Source of the DNA: Platynereis dumerilii
Lineage: Eukaryota; Annelida; Polychaeta; Phyllodocida; Nereididae
Length of the DNA stretch: 64,000 bases
Direction: 5' to 3'
Assembly: GCA_026936325.1 (NCBI GenBank)
Contig: JAPTHN010000001.1
Span: 74,903,380-74,967,379 of the forward strand
The translations under genes and the position numbers were made by a program. This document shows, one piece after another, positions 11,201 through 19,001 of the stretch; within the stretch, counting starts at the first letter, position 1; the number at the start of each line of letters is the position of its first letter. A model generated the notes under the pieces. That model was not told where the DNA came from. It saw only the letters and a program-made list of their open reading frames with translations, and searched no databases.

Positions 11201-14200
11201 TTATGTTGTTTGAAGTTTGCATTTGCGCAGGTCAAGATATTTAAGTTGTGCAAACGCAAAGTGCAAGCGGAATTTTCGGTTTGCGGAGGTGTTTGCGGAA
11301 GTGCCCAGCACTGATATTGACCTTATATTATGTCCTCAAAATGCACAATTGCATCTCAAATATAGGCTTGTCATGGCAGACAGACATCAAGATTGTATTC
11401 AAACTTAATATTTGTTGTTTTCAGACGGAGTATGAAGGACAGGCAAAGAAATACATGGATGTGGTGGACCAAACTGATGCCATAGTTGTAGCTGGTGGAG
11501 ACGGCACAGTGCTGGAGGTGAAAGCTTCATTTTGTGATAGAATTTAGAAACATTTGATGTTACATAATGATATTTATAGGAATTAAGCAACCAATGTGAA
11601 ATATAGTTCCCCCGTGGCCTAATGGTTAAGCATGCTTATCCACTGGCTCTGAGGGCGTGGGTTCGAATCTCACCCCGGGAACTCACTTTAGTCCGAGCCC
11701 ATGGGACATTAAATGGAGGTGGGTTGTATCCAGTATTCTATTCTGGGGCAACTGAAAGACCCTGGGCATCCCTGAATTAATAGGGTATGTTCCAGACTCC
11801 CAGTCTTCTCATCTCATCATCATACGGCGATCGCCTGCCTCGATATAGCCCACTAAGGTGCTGCAGAGGCGTAAAACACAAACAAACCAACAAAACAAAA
11901 CCAGTGTGAAATAAATTGATAGGTCGAATGTCAATGAATATTTCAAAAGTATAAGGTTTATCAACAAAGCCATTAACGCCTGCGAAAACGCCCCCTGGTG
12001 TATTGTACCGTATCGTGACGTCATCACAAGTGACTTCATGGCGATGTTGTTGACTTCAGAATCCTGTCCGATACAGGCTAAATCAGTGAAAAATCGTCCG
12101 ATTTTGGAAATTTAAAAAACAAAAATGATCAGGAGAAAAATTCCTGAAGATCTAGATATACAGCGCTGCTCTACATTGAATAATAATGGCGTTAAAGCGC
12201 AAAATGCGACGATCGAATAACAAAGGTAAAGTCAAAATTCAGAGTTTGTCATGAAATTTGAGATGTTGGAAAATGATAATAATGATAATAACTTTTTGTT
12301 GTCGGGCATTTTGGGGTATTAATCAGTTATGGCCCTCGGTCAGGAATCATTTAATGCCCTCGCCTGGCGGCTCGGGCATTAAGTTAATGATTTCTGCCCT
12401 CAGGCCATAACTGATTAATACTCCATAATGCCCTCCAAAAAAACGTTATTGACCAATTGTGATAAGTATGAGAAAGGTAAAACTATATGTATTTATCAAA
12501 CTTGATTCATTGTTGACTTGCTATTTGATTTTGCAGGTGGTCACAGGTCTTTTACGGAGAGCAGATAGTGTAAGTTTCTTTCTTGGACTTTCAATATTCA
12601 ATTGATATCTTTACTGGTTTTCAAAACCCATTATTTTATGTCCCTGTTTTCTTTTACAGGAAAAATGGACAGATTGTTCAATAGGGGTCATTCCACTGGG
12701 CCACACTAATACGTTAGCACAAACATTGTTTTACAAAGGAGAATCTGATGTGAGGTAAGTGTTAATCTTTGAAACTTTGCAACTTTGCTTTATTAATTTT
12801 AAAGAACATATTAAAATTGTGTACTGATTTTGGATCTGAGGAATGTACTTACTGTTGATATAGTACCTTTGTTATTTTAAACATTTTGTGAAATTTAAAT
12901 GGAATTTTTTGTTAAGATTTTAAATTAAAAGACATGACAGGATAGCATTTATACATATTGACAAATCTGATGTGACTTCAAAAATGGAATTTATTTTCAG
13001 ATGGTTACTGGAATCGGCATTAGCAGTTGTATACAACAGAACAAAAAATGTTGATGTCATGGCAATCAAGGTCGGTAAAAACCTAAGCGTTATTACTGGA
13101 TACATATTCCATAACGGTTGTGCGATAAAACATAATGATAAGGAAAATGAAAAGGTGTCAAGTTTTAAGCTATGTCAGTTGCTAGAGCTGCAAGTGCTCT
13201 CTTCATGAGGAAATTCAATTATTTCTTGCTTACTTTCAGGGCAGTGAAGACAGGACTGTTTATGCTCTTTCCTCATTGCAATGGGGCCCATACAGAGATG
13301 CAGATTCTAAGAAAAGAAAGTTAGTGTTCTATTGATTCTTTGCAGAAAAGGACAAATATAATGTAAATTCTATATTCATGTTTAATGATATTTTTTTTTT
13401 CTTTCATAAATTAGCAATTATATTATAATGAGATGACGAAAATCTTCAAAATCTTCACGTAAAATTTAAGGATATATTTTACGAAATATAAAATTCACTA
13501 CATAAAACATGAGAACAGCGAACTGTGATTAATAGCATCGGTAAGTTTTACCAAAGTGAAAGTCAAAGAAATTTTATTTATCGTCGGTTTAACATTAACA
13601 GAAACACAAGCCTAATAAGACTTTTACATCCGACTCTAGGCAAGTGTTTTAACCCTTACTGGGCTGATCAGTACTAAAAAAAACAATCCTGTGCTTGTGA
13701 CGTCATCAGGGACAATAACATATTTTAGGGACATAAATGGCCCAACCGGCAGTAAGCTGGGGATGCACATAAATGTCCCTTTAGTCCGGAAAGGGTTAAA
13801 AACAGGTGCAACGGGAGTACAAAATATAAATTTTAACAACACGTTGTAGGACCTACACTACAGAATAAAACAGTTAGCACCATGTTATTTTGTTCATTTT
13901 ACAGGTACTGGTATTTCGCAGGCTTGAAGGAATACTGGGCTTATGTACGAGAATCAATGAAGTCGTGGCCTCGACAAATAGAAGCTTCATTTACTTACGA
14001 AAAACCCTGCGATGGATGCTCACGATGCTTCTCCCCTCCTCCCGAACCTGTTTGGCGATGGTGGCACTTTCTTCTGCCCCCTAAGAGAGAAGGTATGATA
14101 ATTGATTGTGATATAATTTGAGATGACCAACAGCACTTCTGTAAGACCTAAACTGATAGAAATATAGTTAATTTTGTGGACCTTATTGTTTCATAAATAG

Positions 14201-15590
14201 ACAACTCTTAACCTTTGCTTCATGAATTGCAAATTTGAGCTTTCTTTTTCTATAATTGGTAATCAACTGGATACTAGATGGCTGGCACTGACCCACAGTC
14301 AGATATGTCTGCCTGTAAATGATTTGTGTTATGAAATCAACTGTTCTATTTCAATTAACAATTGATTTGTATTTCGATCTTTCGTTTACCATACTGTATT
14401 TGTTCTCCTTTTTTAGTGATCAAATTTGACTACAGCAAAATTGATAATCCTGAATGTGGAAACACTTGGGACCTGCGTTTGGATAGTACAGAATTCTCTT
14501 GTGTAACACAAAACAATTTAGAAATTGTGGTAGGTAGAAATTTGATTCTACGTCTTTCCAAACTATTATAACTGTAGTCATATGATATGTGTATTGTGTA
14601 GTCTTCCCTATTCCAATTTATCTGAATGCTGTTGATACTGAGCCTTTGTTTTGCTATTTCAGGAGCCACCTAAGCATCTTAAATTAGAAATTGGACCGAA
14701 AGAATTATCAAAGTCAGAATTTATTAGCAATGGGTGAGTTGAAGATGTTTTTTTTTTGTGAATTACAAATTCAGACGGTGTTTGTGGAACCCCTCCTGCT
14801 GACTGATCTCCTGTTGTATTTTCAATAACTTGGGTATTTTACTAATTCCTTAAAATGTCATATTTCAGATGGAATAGAGTAAAAGGCAAAGGTGGAGCAG
14901 AAAAGAATGAACATTTGCAAGTCCAAAAGTTTGAATTACTTCCAGAAATCCCAGAGGTAAACAATGCGGCAGTCACACTCACATGAGATATTTTCAATCT
15001 GTCGCTATTGAGTATCTATTTAAACTGATTTAAGTAATATGTACTCAAACCCATGATAGAATTTGTGTAATTAATGCATACCAGGCTTGTTCTACTTCAC
15101 CTCTGACAAATTTTCCAGCTGTTTTATTGGAGCAGAGTAACTTCGAAAGAGGCCTATAAATTTGACTGAAATGCACAAAAATTGGCCACAAAAAGCAGCG
15201 TTACTAAATATACTATTTGATTTTCTAACTCGCACATTATAGAATAAAATCATATCAATACTGGACTTGTGCTCACTGCTCAACCGTATTAGTCCTTAAA
15301 AAATATCTACCATTTACAGGATAAATAGCACTCCCAGTAGACTATATTTGAGAGAAATAGGAGGTGTTCTAATTTAGGAATCTTATCATACATGTACATA
15401 GTTTTGTTGCATAAGCCATTTTAATTTAACATTCTTTGCATTTCTGTTCTAGGGTAAAGAAGCTTGGTTTTCAATTGATAATGAAGAATTTGAGGCAATG
15501 CCAGTGGAAGTCAGTCTTCTTCGAGATAGAGTGAAAGTCTTCTGTGGCTTGAAGTTACCAGCGTTAGCCCAAGAGATGCCAAACTTATGA
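2219..15590 (+). CDS. AGK: Acylglycerol kinase, mitochondrial, complete in 14 coding exons
   Basis: This lipid kinase phosphorylates monoacylglycerol and diacylglycerol in mitochondria; the vertebrate protein is also a TIM22 translocase subunit. Exons: 2219-2328, 2774-2813, 2990-3069, 3472-3547, 11425-11517, 12537-12569, 12660-12754, 13001-13070, 13240-13319, 13905-14092, 14417-14529, 14663-14733, 14869-14956, 15453-15590. They total 1275 nt, or 424 residues plus stop (human 422), with every phase consistent and GT/AG at each junction. Visible features: a basic then hydrophobic N-terminus ([11 protein letters not shown]) suited to mitochondrial targeting; the DAGK catalytic-domain start [13 protein letters not shown]; the nucleotide-binding motif VVAGGDGT; then [11 protein letters not shown] and [12 protein letters not shown]; and a C-terminal [15 protein letters not shown], all matching AGK family positions. 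The intron 8 donor is the weak GTCGGT. Intron 4 is unusually long (7.9 kb) because of transposon insertions. Confidence 0.96.
2898..2967 (+). mobile_element. 5'-truncated LINE tail insertion in AGK intron 2
   Basis: This 70-bp insertion is the shared 3' tail of the window's I/Nimb-type LINEs (core ATAGCCCAC..GGTGCTG..GCGTAAAACACAAA, then a CTCA tail). It is flanked by the target duplication TAAACTCT at 2890-2897 and 2968-2975. The extreme 5' truncation is typical of target-primed reverse transcription. Confidence 0.75.
3548..4540 (+). other. AGK intron 4, left unannotated part
   Basis: The sequence is mixed in composition. The part from 4263 looks like repeat-derived DNA. Short open frames (up to 82 codons) resemble no protein I recognise, and no splice-bounded AGK exon is needed here because exons 4 and 5 join in phase. 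Confidence 0.5.
4541..4744 (+). mobile_element. SINE family A, old copy
   Basis: This is a tRNA-derived SINE. A B-box-like GGTTCAAATCC is followed by the family body (TAATTAGCCT..AAGTGCATAAATACAGGA..AAAGCCCCAATC) and ends in a GATA-type tail. It is diverged and lacks a clear A box. Nine related copies occur in the window. Confidence 0.65.
4745..5217. repeat. GATA microsatellite arrays around an inverted SINE
   Basis: GATA tetramer arrays occur at about 4745-4784 and 4986-5217, with an internal run of GACA. An inverted family A SINE lies between them. On the minus strand the arrays translate as runs of YLSI and CLSV, which are not protein-coding. The arrays abut the SINE tails, suggesting they grew from tail repeats. 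Confidence 0.85.
4785..4985 (-). mobile_element. SINE family A, minus-strand copy
   Basis: Read on the minus strand this copy has a tRNA-like head, a B box (GGTTTGAATCC), the conserved body and a tail that runs into a GATA/TATC array. With the plus copy at 4541 it forms a tail-to-tail pair. Confidence 0.75.
5218..5440 (+). mobile_element. SINE family A, plus copy
   Basis: The tRNA-like head includes GCTCAGTTGGTAGCACTC (A-box-like) and GTTCAAATCC (B box), followed by the body ending GCCCCAGTCACCCATCC. It is diverged and directly follows a GATA array. Confidence 0.7.
5700..8990 (+). mobile_element. LINE with an intact 1000-codon ORF, in AGK intron 4
   Basis: This non-LTR retrotransposon lies in the sense orientation of AGK. 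A GC-rich leader beginning near 5710 precedes the ORF at 5840-8842, and a short 3' UTR follows. The exact ends are uncertain: no target duplication was found by eye. The C-terminal region ([24 protein letters not shown]) resembles RTE-like LINEs, but the clade is not settled. The uninterrupted ORF suggests a young copy. Confidence 0.8.
5840..8842 (+). CDS. LINE ORF2: APE endonuclease plus reverse transcriptase
   Basis: The enzyme would nick target DNA and copy its own RNA into the genome. The APE domain (about residues 1-280) shows LNICGM, QETRM (Glu), GDFNAKCG (Asp, Asn), QIDFIMVR and NTDHKLV (His). A linker rich in Lys and Glu follows. The RT domain spans about 480-800: [38 protein letters not shown] and QYADDIGWV, with the YADD catalytic pair intact. 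The C-terminus has GHVLRL and GRPTTTWW. No RNase H or zinc knuckle is seen. The ATG at 5840 places the APE start within eight residues. A 61-codon frame at 5704-5889 overlaps the start in another frame and is probably chance. Confidence 0.9.
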   Translation: MKQFASLNICGMSHQSEQDNLACDLENYDVIMAAIQETRMPQIQGQEIGHLILKGKSRQYDFFHVTNDNDNYHGIGIAIDSKINCQFKKISNRICQAETVIEVNNNKRKIVFIAAYAPTLQVSTQDPAQADQFYEDLNRVTEETSKRDIIIIAGDFNAKCGSANDNKHPNLGMYGKGEINDNGERLLDYARKNNLILTNTLFYHKMSHRTTWEMPERRKPHRDAKTGTTRRNRYRNQIDFIMVRKEHRNLIQNARSHGNLSANTDHKLVRTTINIKKIYACYSPKNKTPLYDTRKLQHPETRDEYQVRQQKYYEEAKSKTASNPQNIWNNIVEASLKAAQEVAKPAKKGQKSNSEHIMELSKKQKQLRDKIASIKDPEEIRKTRSERNRIQKTIRKELEKEETAKIDQEIINIEKIKDDSNRMFSAAKFIRSMKPKEKLIIKGENGLTSNSKECADIITDHFKSVFNKITMKPMPDIPPSPMTDPFTTKEVQQAIKSMKNNRSAGCDDIKGELIKYGSETIIAEIAELLNLMASTGQYPQEIKSGILIPLPKPGKAKGPAENCRPVILLSIIRKILAIIIIRRTTERLQSQIPPSQSAYLPGRGTTEQVFAIKMLCDKAITSSDYEINILLFDMSKAFDTIDRNTLIQDLKSVLNIDELHIFHLLLKDVNIKVRVEKTVGENFITNIGSPQGDSASAFLFIFYLALSLSQKRKLIPALQDHGYYTQAKEEIYTPPATGDHAYANQTSDSGYTHEQQYADDIGWVTTNNIQVKDIKERIPGQLAERNLQINQSKTEHYIVRKDGPVTWKKCKYLGTILETSEDIKRRRGLAYDAFNKIKKFATSKKSSIKNKIRRFEAFVSSIFLYNSELWTLTKKLENTIDVLQRTFLRKCLNVTKMDKITNEELYRRTKTKPWSTTIKQRRFRFLGHVLRLSQATPANKALTEFMTQARRDPGRPTTTWWNTVKKDLQNLGISTDINDLRTLARDRGNWMGLVRRVVSN
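8991..10509 (+). other. AGK intron 4, middle unannotated part
   Basis: This is A/T-rich sequence with three poly-G tracts (near 9331, 9900 and 9918) and a poly-C tract near 10105. No gene is recognised. A small frame at 10314-10496 (starting [10 protein letters not shown]) has a coding-like look but no known relative. Confidence 0.5.
10510..11313. mobile_element. hAT-like MITE with subterminal repeats
   Basis: The termini are the inverted repeat CAGTGCTGGGCA. They are flanked by near-identical 8-bp duplications, ATATTTAC (10502-10509) and ATATTGAC (11314-11321), the size typical of hAT transposons. Both subterminal regions repeat the motif GCAAAC/GCAAATCCGCAAA, probable transposase-binding sites. 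A 12-bp tandem repeat (CTTCATGCTGTC-like) lies at 10870-10950. No transposase is encoded. Confidence 0.85.
11604..11900 (+). mobile_element. tRNA-derived SINE (family B) sharing a LINE 3' tail
   Basis: The head is tRNA-like, with A box TGGCCTAATGGTTAAGC and B box GGTTCGAATC. A central body follows, then the tail GATATAGCCCACTAAGGTG and CGTAAAACACAAA. A 13-bp duplication flanks it (CCAATGTGAAATA at 11591-11603, CCAGTGTGAAATA at 11901-11913; one mismatch). The tail matches that of the truncated LINE at 36064-36312, so this SINE is probably mobilised by that LINE lineage. Confidence 0.9.
12287..12450. mobile_element. Short hairpin MITE in AGK intron 5
   Basis: Nearly the whole 164 bp folds on itself. 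The arm with GGGCATTTTGGGGTATTAAT and TATGGCCCT pairs with the inverted arm near 12370-12435. The ends read AATAAC...GTTATT. No coding capacity and no clear target duplication are seen. Confidence 0.7.
13653..13795. mobile_element. piggyBac-like MITE in AGK intron 9
   Basis: Flanking TTAA tetranucleotides (13649-13652 and 13796-13799) border imperfect inverted repeats starting CCCTTACTGG and CCCTTTCCGG. TTAA targeting and CCC-starting termini are typical of piggyBac elements. The element is short and non-coding, and the call rests on ends only. Confidence 0.55.
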
Positions 15591-15739
15591 ATGTGATGCT
15601 GTAAAAAATTGTATGGAAATGTGTATGAAAGCTGTTATGTCTTGTGTGAACTAAACTATCTGTTTTTAAAAAACTGTCTTGTTATTTTTCGGGTATCTGT
15701 GATTTCTACTGCTTTGAGTCAAATTTGAGTGTGTCTTAT

Positions 15740-15745
15740 ATTAAA
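15740..15745 (+). terminator. Probable AGK poly(A) signal (ATTAAA variant)
   Basis: The common variant signal ATTAAA lies 150 nt past the AGK stop. Only about 40 bp further on is the stop codon of a convergent minus-strand exon, so the two 3' ends probably overlap. Confidence 0.5.
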
Positions 15746-15785
15746 AGGTCACATAATTTGAATCTACTGTGGCCTGTGAATTTCA

Positions 15786-16095
15786 TCAAAGTGGTGTAAG
15801 CTGATGTTTTGAATGATTAGAGAAGAGAATGAACTTCAAGGGAAGAAGCTTGCACTTTTCCCCATTTTCTTGGTGTCTTTCTTGGTTGTGGGCTGGTGTA
15901 CTCTTCTCAGAATCCTGTGAAGCATTTCCCGAAGTAGCGTCTCGTGGAGCTGCCAATGTCCCTCTATGTAGAGAGTCGTTATTCCTCATAACTTTAAAAG
16001 CATATGGCGGCTGCTTATCTGCTTTTGACGAAAGACCTTCCAAATTTGGAGTTGTGGTTGTGATTTGTCTTTTGCTTTTCGAGGCTTCTTCTTGT
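15786..16095 (-). CDS. Probable terminal exon of an unrecognised minus-strand gene, convergent with AGK
   Basis: An open stretch follows a plausible acceptor (TTCTCTAG, ending at 16096) and runs about 103 codons to TGA at 15786-15788. The encoded peptide is hydrophilic, rich in Ser, Lys and Asn (it includes PPYAFKVMRNN and NASQDSEKSTP), and has no known domain. It lies just downstream, on the same strand, of the decayed SAM/PST-rich modules, so it may be the last exon of that gene. Its stop is 195 bp from the AGK stop, giving a tail-to-tail arrangement. Confidence 0.45.
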
Positions 16096-16960
16096 CTAGA
16101 GAATTGCTAATTTCATTTTGAGGTGGAGAAAGAAATATTGTGAATTGTAGCGGAGTTTTTCATCAATTCTGTGGACCTTCAAGGTACTGAGCCAGGTATG
16201 GATTCTGTAGAGGTGCCCGGAACAGAGTCTGATATGGAATCCGTAGACGTCCTGGGAACAAGGTTGGGTGGGGATTCTGTGGACGTGACAGGAACTGAGC
16301 CCAGGTGTTGAAACTGTCAATGTGCTAGGAATGGGAGTCCAACATGGAATCTGTAGACATAAGTCTGTAGCTCACTGCGGTGACAAAGGGTATCGAGAGC
16401 AAGAAGGAAGACGGTTGATGGTCCTCTTAAGGACCCTCCCCCCCCCCTTCCCCAAAAAAGGGCAACTGAAAGTGTGTTCTTTGCCATTTTAGTCAACACC
16501 AAGCTCAATTTCTGTTAAACGAGGTCCGACTCTTCCTTAAGATACTTGGTCAGCTGATATGAACTTAACACAGAGTCAAAAATGTCATCGAAAAGTATTC
16601 TTGATTGTCTACCATGAAGTTGTCAGTTCCAAATGGAATAAGTATTTTAAATTTCTGCAAAATGGACAAATAAAGCCCTGTGAGTGGCATCTTTAAATGT
16701 CTGAATGTACTCTCCAAGACGTTTTTGTGTAGGCCTTGATGCAATCTCATCAGTTGTCCACTCAGAAAAAGAAAAAAATAACATTCGTGCTTCCAGGGTA
16801 TGCTGTAAAGTCCGAATTACTCAATCAATATTTCGTTGGTTTTTGTACGCAGACCATGCACCGTTTAAAATATTTAAAATTCATTTATAATATTTTAATA
16901 TTAATATACCTTCTTCATTTCCATGTTGGTGGGCTGTAAATATTGCCAATAACTGACTGA
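16096..16960 (-). pseudogene. SAM/PST-rich module copy, degraded
   Basis: The minus strand carries a Pro/Ser/Thr-rich repeat (units such as TSTESPP and VPRTSTDS) at about 16190-16330. A segment homologous to the YQLTKYCKE module follows at about 16330-16620. The start of a SAM-like exon (WTTDEIA) lies near 16735-16770, its acceptor region altered. The same order recurs near 38 and 57 kb. Frames are broken in several places. Confidence 0.5.
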
Positions 16961-17247
16961 GGAGCACAGGTGCCCCTGAGCAAACTTCTAGATAAAAGAA
17001 AAACCTGTTAAAAAACTGAAAGTGCACAGTTGTACAGAAAGGTCAGGAGAACATTGATTTTTTTTTATCAAAAAAGGAAAAGATTCGGATGGTTAAATTT
17101 TAAGTTGATGTCAATTGTAAGTTTTTGGGTTTATCACACCTTTCAATGTTAAAACAGGGACAGAGAACTTGATAGAAGTCTTTTAGACAGTTGCTGCACC
17201 TCGGATGTCCATCACATCCATAGTGCCAGTGATTATACCATTAATAT

Positions 17248-18470
17248 CAGGTTTGCAAAAAAATCCGATTTAAATAAAAAAAATCGGATTTATTTGTTTT
17301 AAATCAGATTTTTTTATTTAGATCAGATTTAAATGAAGCTGTCGTATTTTTTCAAATATAATAGATTTCAAGGAACTTGAAGTCATAATAAATGATAAAC
17401 TGATCTTAAGTAGGTCTCCTGGAATGAGTAAAATTTATTTCAATGCCAAAAAGTCATGTAATCAAGTTGAAATTCAAAGTTGTAGATCGCTCATATTTTT
17501 TTACTTTTTTCAGCTGCAACAAATGCCCTCAGAATAAGCATTTTAAGTCAATTCAAGTGTGGAATTTTGTCAATTTTTTGGAGCTACTATGGCCAGGAAT
17601 GACCAGTGACATAGGAAAGGTTTTAATTGGCTTCCAAAAGAGACTTAACAGGGTTTGATCCGACTCAAAGTCACAATTTTCCATAGAATATCATACTTTG
17701 GAGCAAAGGAATGATTGAAATTACTAACAATGACCACGGAATCAGTATTTTATAATTACTATTGTTTGTTATTGTTGTTTTCTTGTTTAGTGAGCGCTAC
17801 TTTTGGCGTGAGATTAAGAATTTGGTGCATGATACAGGAGATATTGGACTGCATCTTAAACTGGATTAAAGTAAGCTGAAAACCACCCTGGCATCTGAAT
17901 TGTAGCTGTGATTTGTCACCAATTCAAGTGTGAACATGTCAACTGATCCATAATAGCATTTATACGAAAACTATTTGCAGTTTTCTAACATATCGTGATT
18001 TTCACAGGGTGCCCACTCCTCCTATATTTCCTATAATTCCTATATTTTTTAAGGCCTCCTATAATTTCCTATATTTTTGAAAAATTCCTATAAATTCCTA
18101 TATTTCTTAAGATATTTTGCGCGTATATATGCACGTTTTTGTCTGCGATACAAAGTTTAAGCGTCTTTTCCCCCAGATATACAAATTTTTAGACACATTT
18201 TTGTTTGTGACATGAAGTTTTCGGCTTTTGGTGTAGGGATCCCGTGATTTGCCGATGGTTTCGCTGTCGAATATTTCCTATATTGTCTTATTAAAGTAGG
18301 CGAAAACCTCCTATATTTTACGGTAAAAAATTCCTATATTCCTATAATATTTTGTGCGATATTCGGTGGGCACCCTGTTTTCAATAAAAATCATTGTATT
18401 AAAATCACGGATTTAAATCATGATTTAAATCAAGTGATTTAAATCAAATGATTTAAATCATGCAACCCTG
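17248..18470. mobile_element. hAT-like MITE with GATTTAAATC repeats
   Basis: The ends are CAGGTTTGCA and, inverted, CAGGGTTGCA. The 8-bp target duplication is perfect: ATTAATAT at 17240-17247 and 18471-18478. Both subterminal regions repeat AAATCGGATTTA and GATTTAAATCA motifs. Another short element (18005-18377) is nested inside. No transposase is seen. Confidence 0.88.
18005..18377. mobile_element. Short TIR element nested in a hAT-like MITE
   Basis: The termini CAGGGTGCCCAC and GTGGGCACCCTG are perfect inverted repeats. The adjacent host sequence TTTTCA is duplicated at 17999-18004 and 18378-18383. The interior repeats the motif TCCTATA many times. A 6-bp duplication does not settle the superfamily. 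Confidence 0.8.
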
Positions 18471-18539
18471 ATTAATATCGTAACTTCAAATATGCTCCCA
18501 GGGGATTCGTTTCAGGTCAATCTCTTTGTGCATTTCAAA

Positions 18540-19001
18540 TTGCTAGTCAATTTCACTAGAGTCCAGCTCTATGGCAATCGCTTCTGATATGTTGTCATTA
18601 ATGACCAGCCCTTTAGGTTGTACAATATCATCTGCCTTGTAGGAGAATTCCTCTGGAAGGTTTTCATAATCATGTTCCTTCTCCATTAATCTTTAGCAGT
18701 ATCAATATCATTTTTACGAGGACCTGGGATAGGTGTGGATTCTGTGGATGTACCAGGAACTGAGTCTCATGTGGAATCTGTAGATGTCCTGGGAACTGGG
18801 TCGGGTGTGGATTCTGTGGACGGGACAGTTCCTGGCCGGGTGTGGATTCTGTGGACGGGCCAGGAACTGAGTCCAACATGGAATCCGTAGACAGAGCCTA
18901 AATCTTCCTTACAATACTTTGTTAGTTGATATGAACTTGACAAAAAGTCAAATATGTCATCAAAAAAGTATCTTTGTTTGACTACATTGAAGTTGTCAGT
19001 C
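18540..19001 (-). pseudogene. SAM/PST-rich module copy (linker and YQLTKYCKE part)
   Basis: The minus strand encodes PST-rich repeats at about 18720-18890 and the conserved segment FDFLSSSYQLTKYCKEDLG at about 18900-18960. It is broken at its 5' side by the TIR element starting at 19002. Confidence 0.5.

Noticed and set aside
11604-11690. A tRNA gene (A and B boxes)
   Set aside because: The tRNA-like head continues into a SINE body and LINE-type tail and is flanked by a target duplication. The same holds for the heads of SINE family A.
16960-17110. A second copy of the 19002-22394 TIR
   Set aside because: The similarity (GAAAGTGCACAG, GGTCAGGAGAACATT) is suggestive but weak, and no second end was found.
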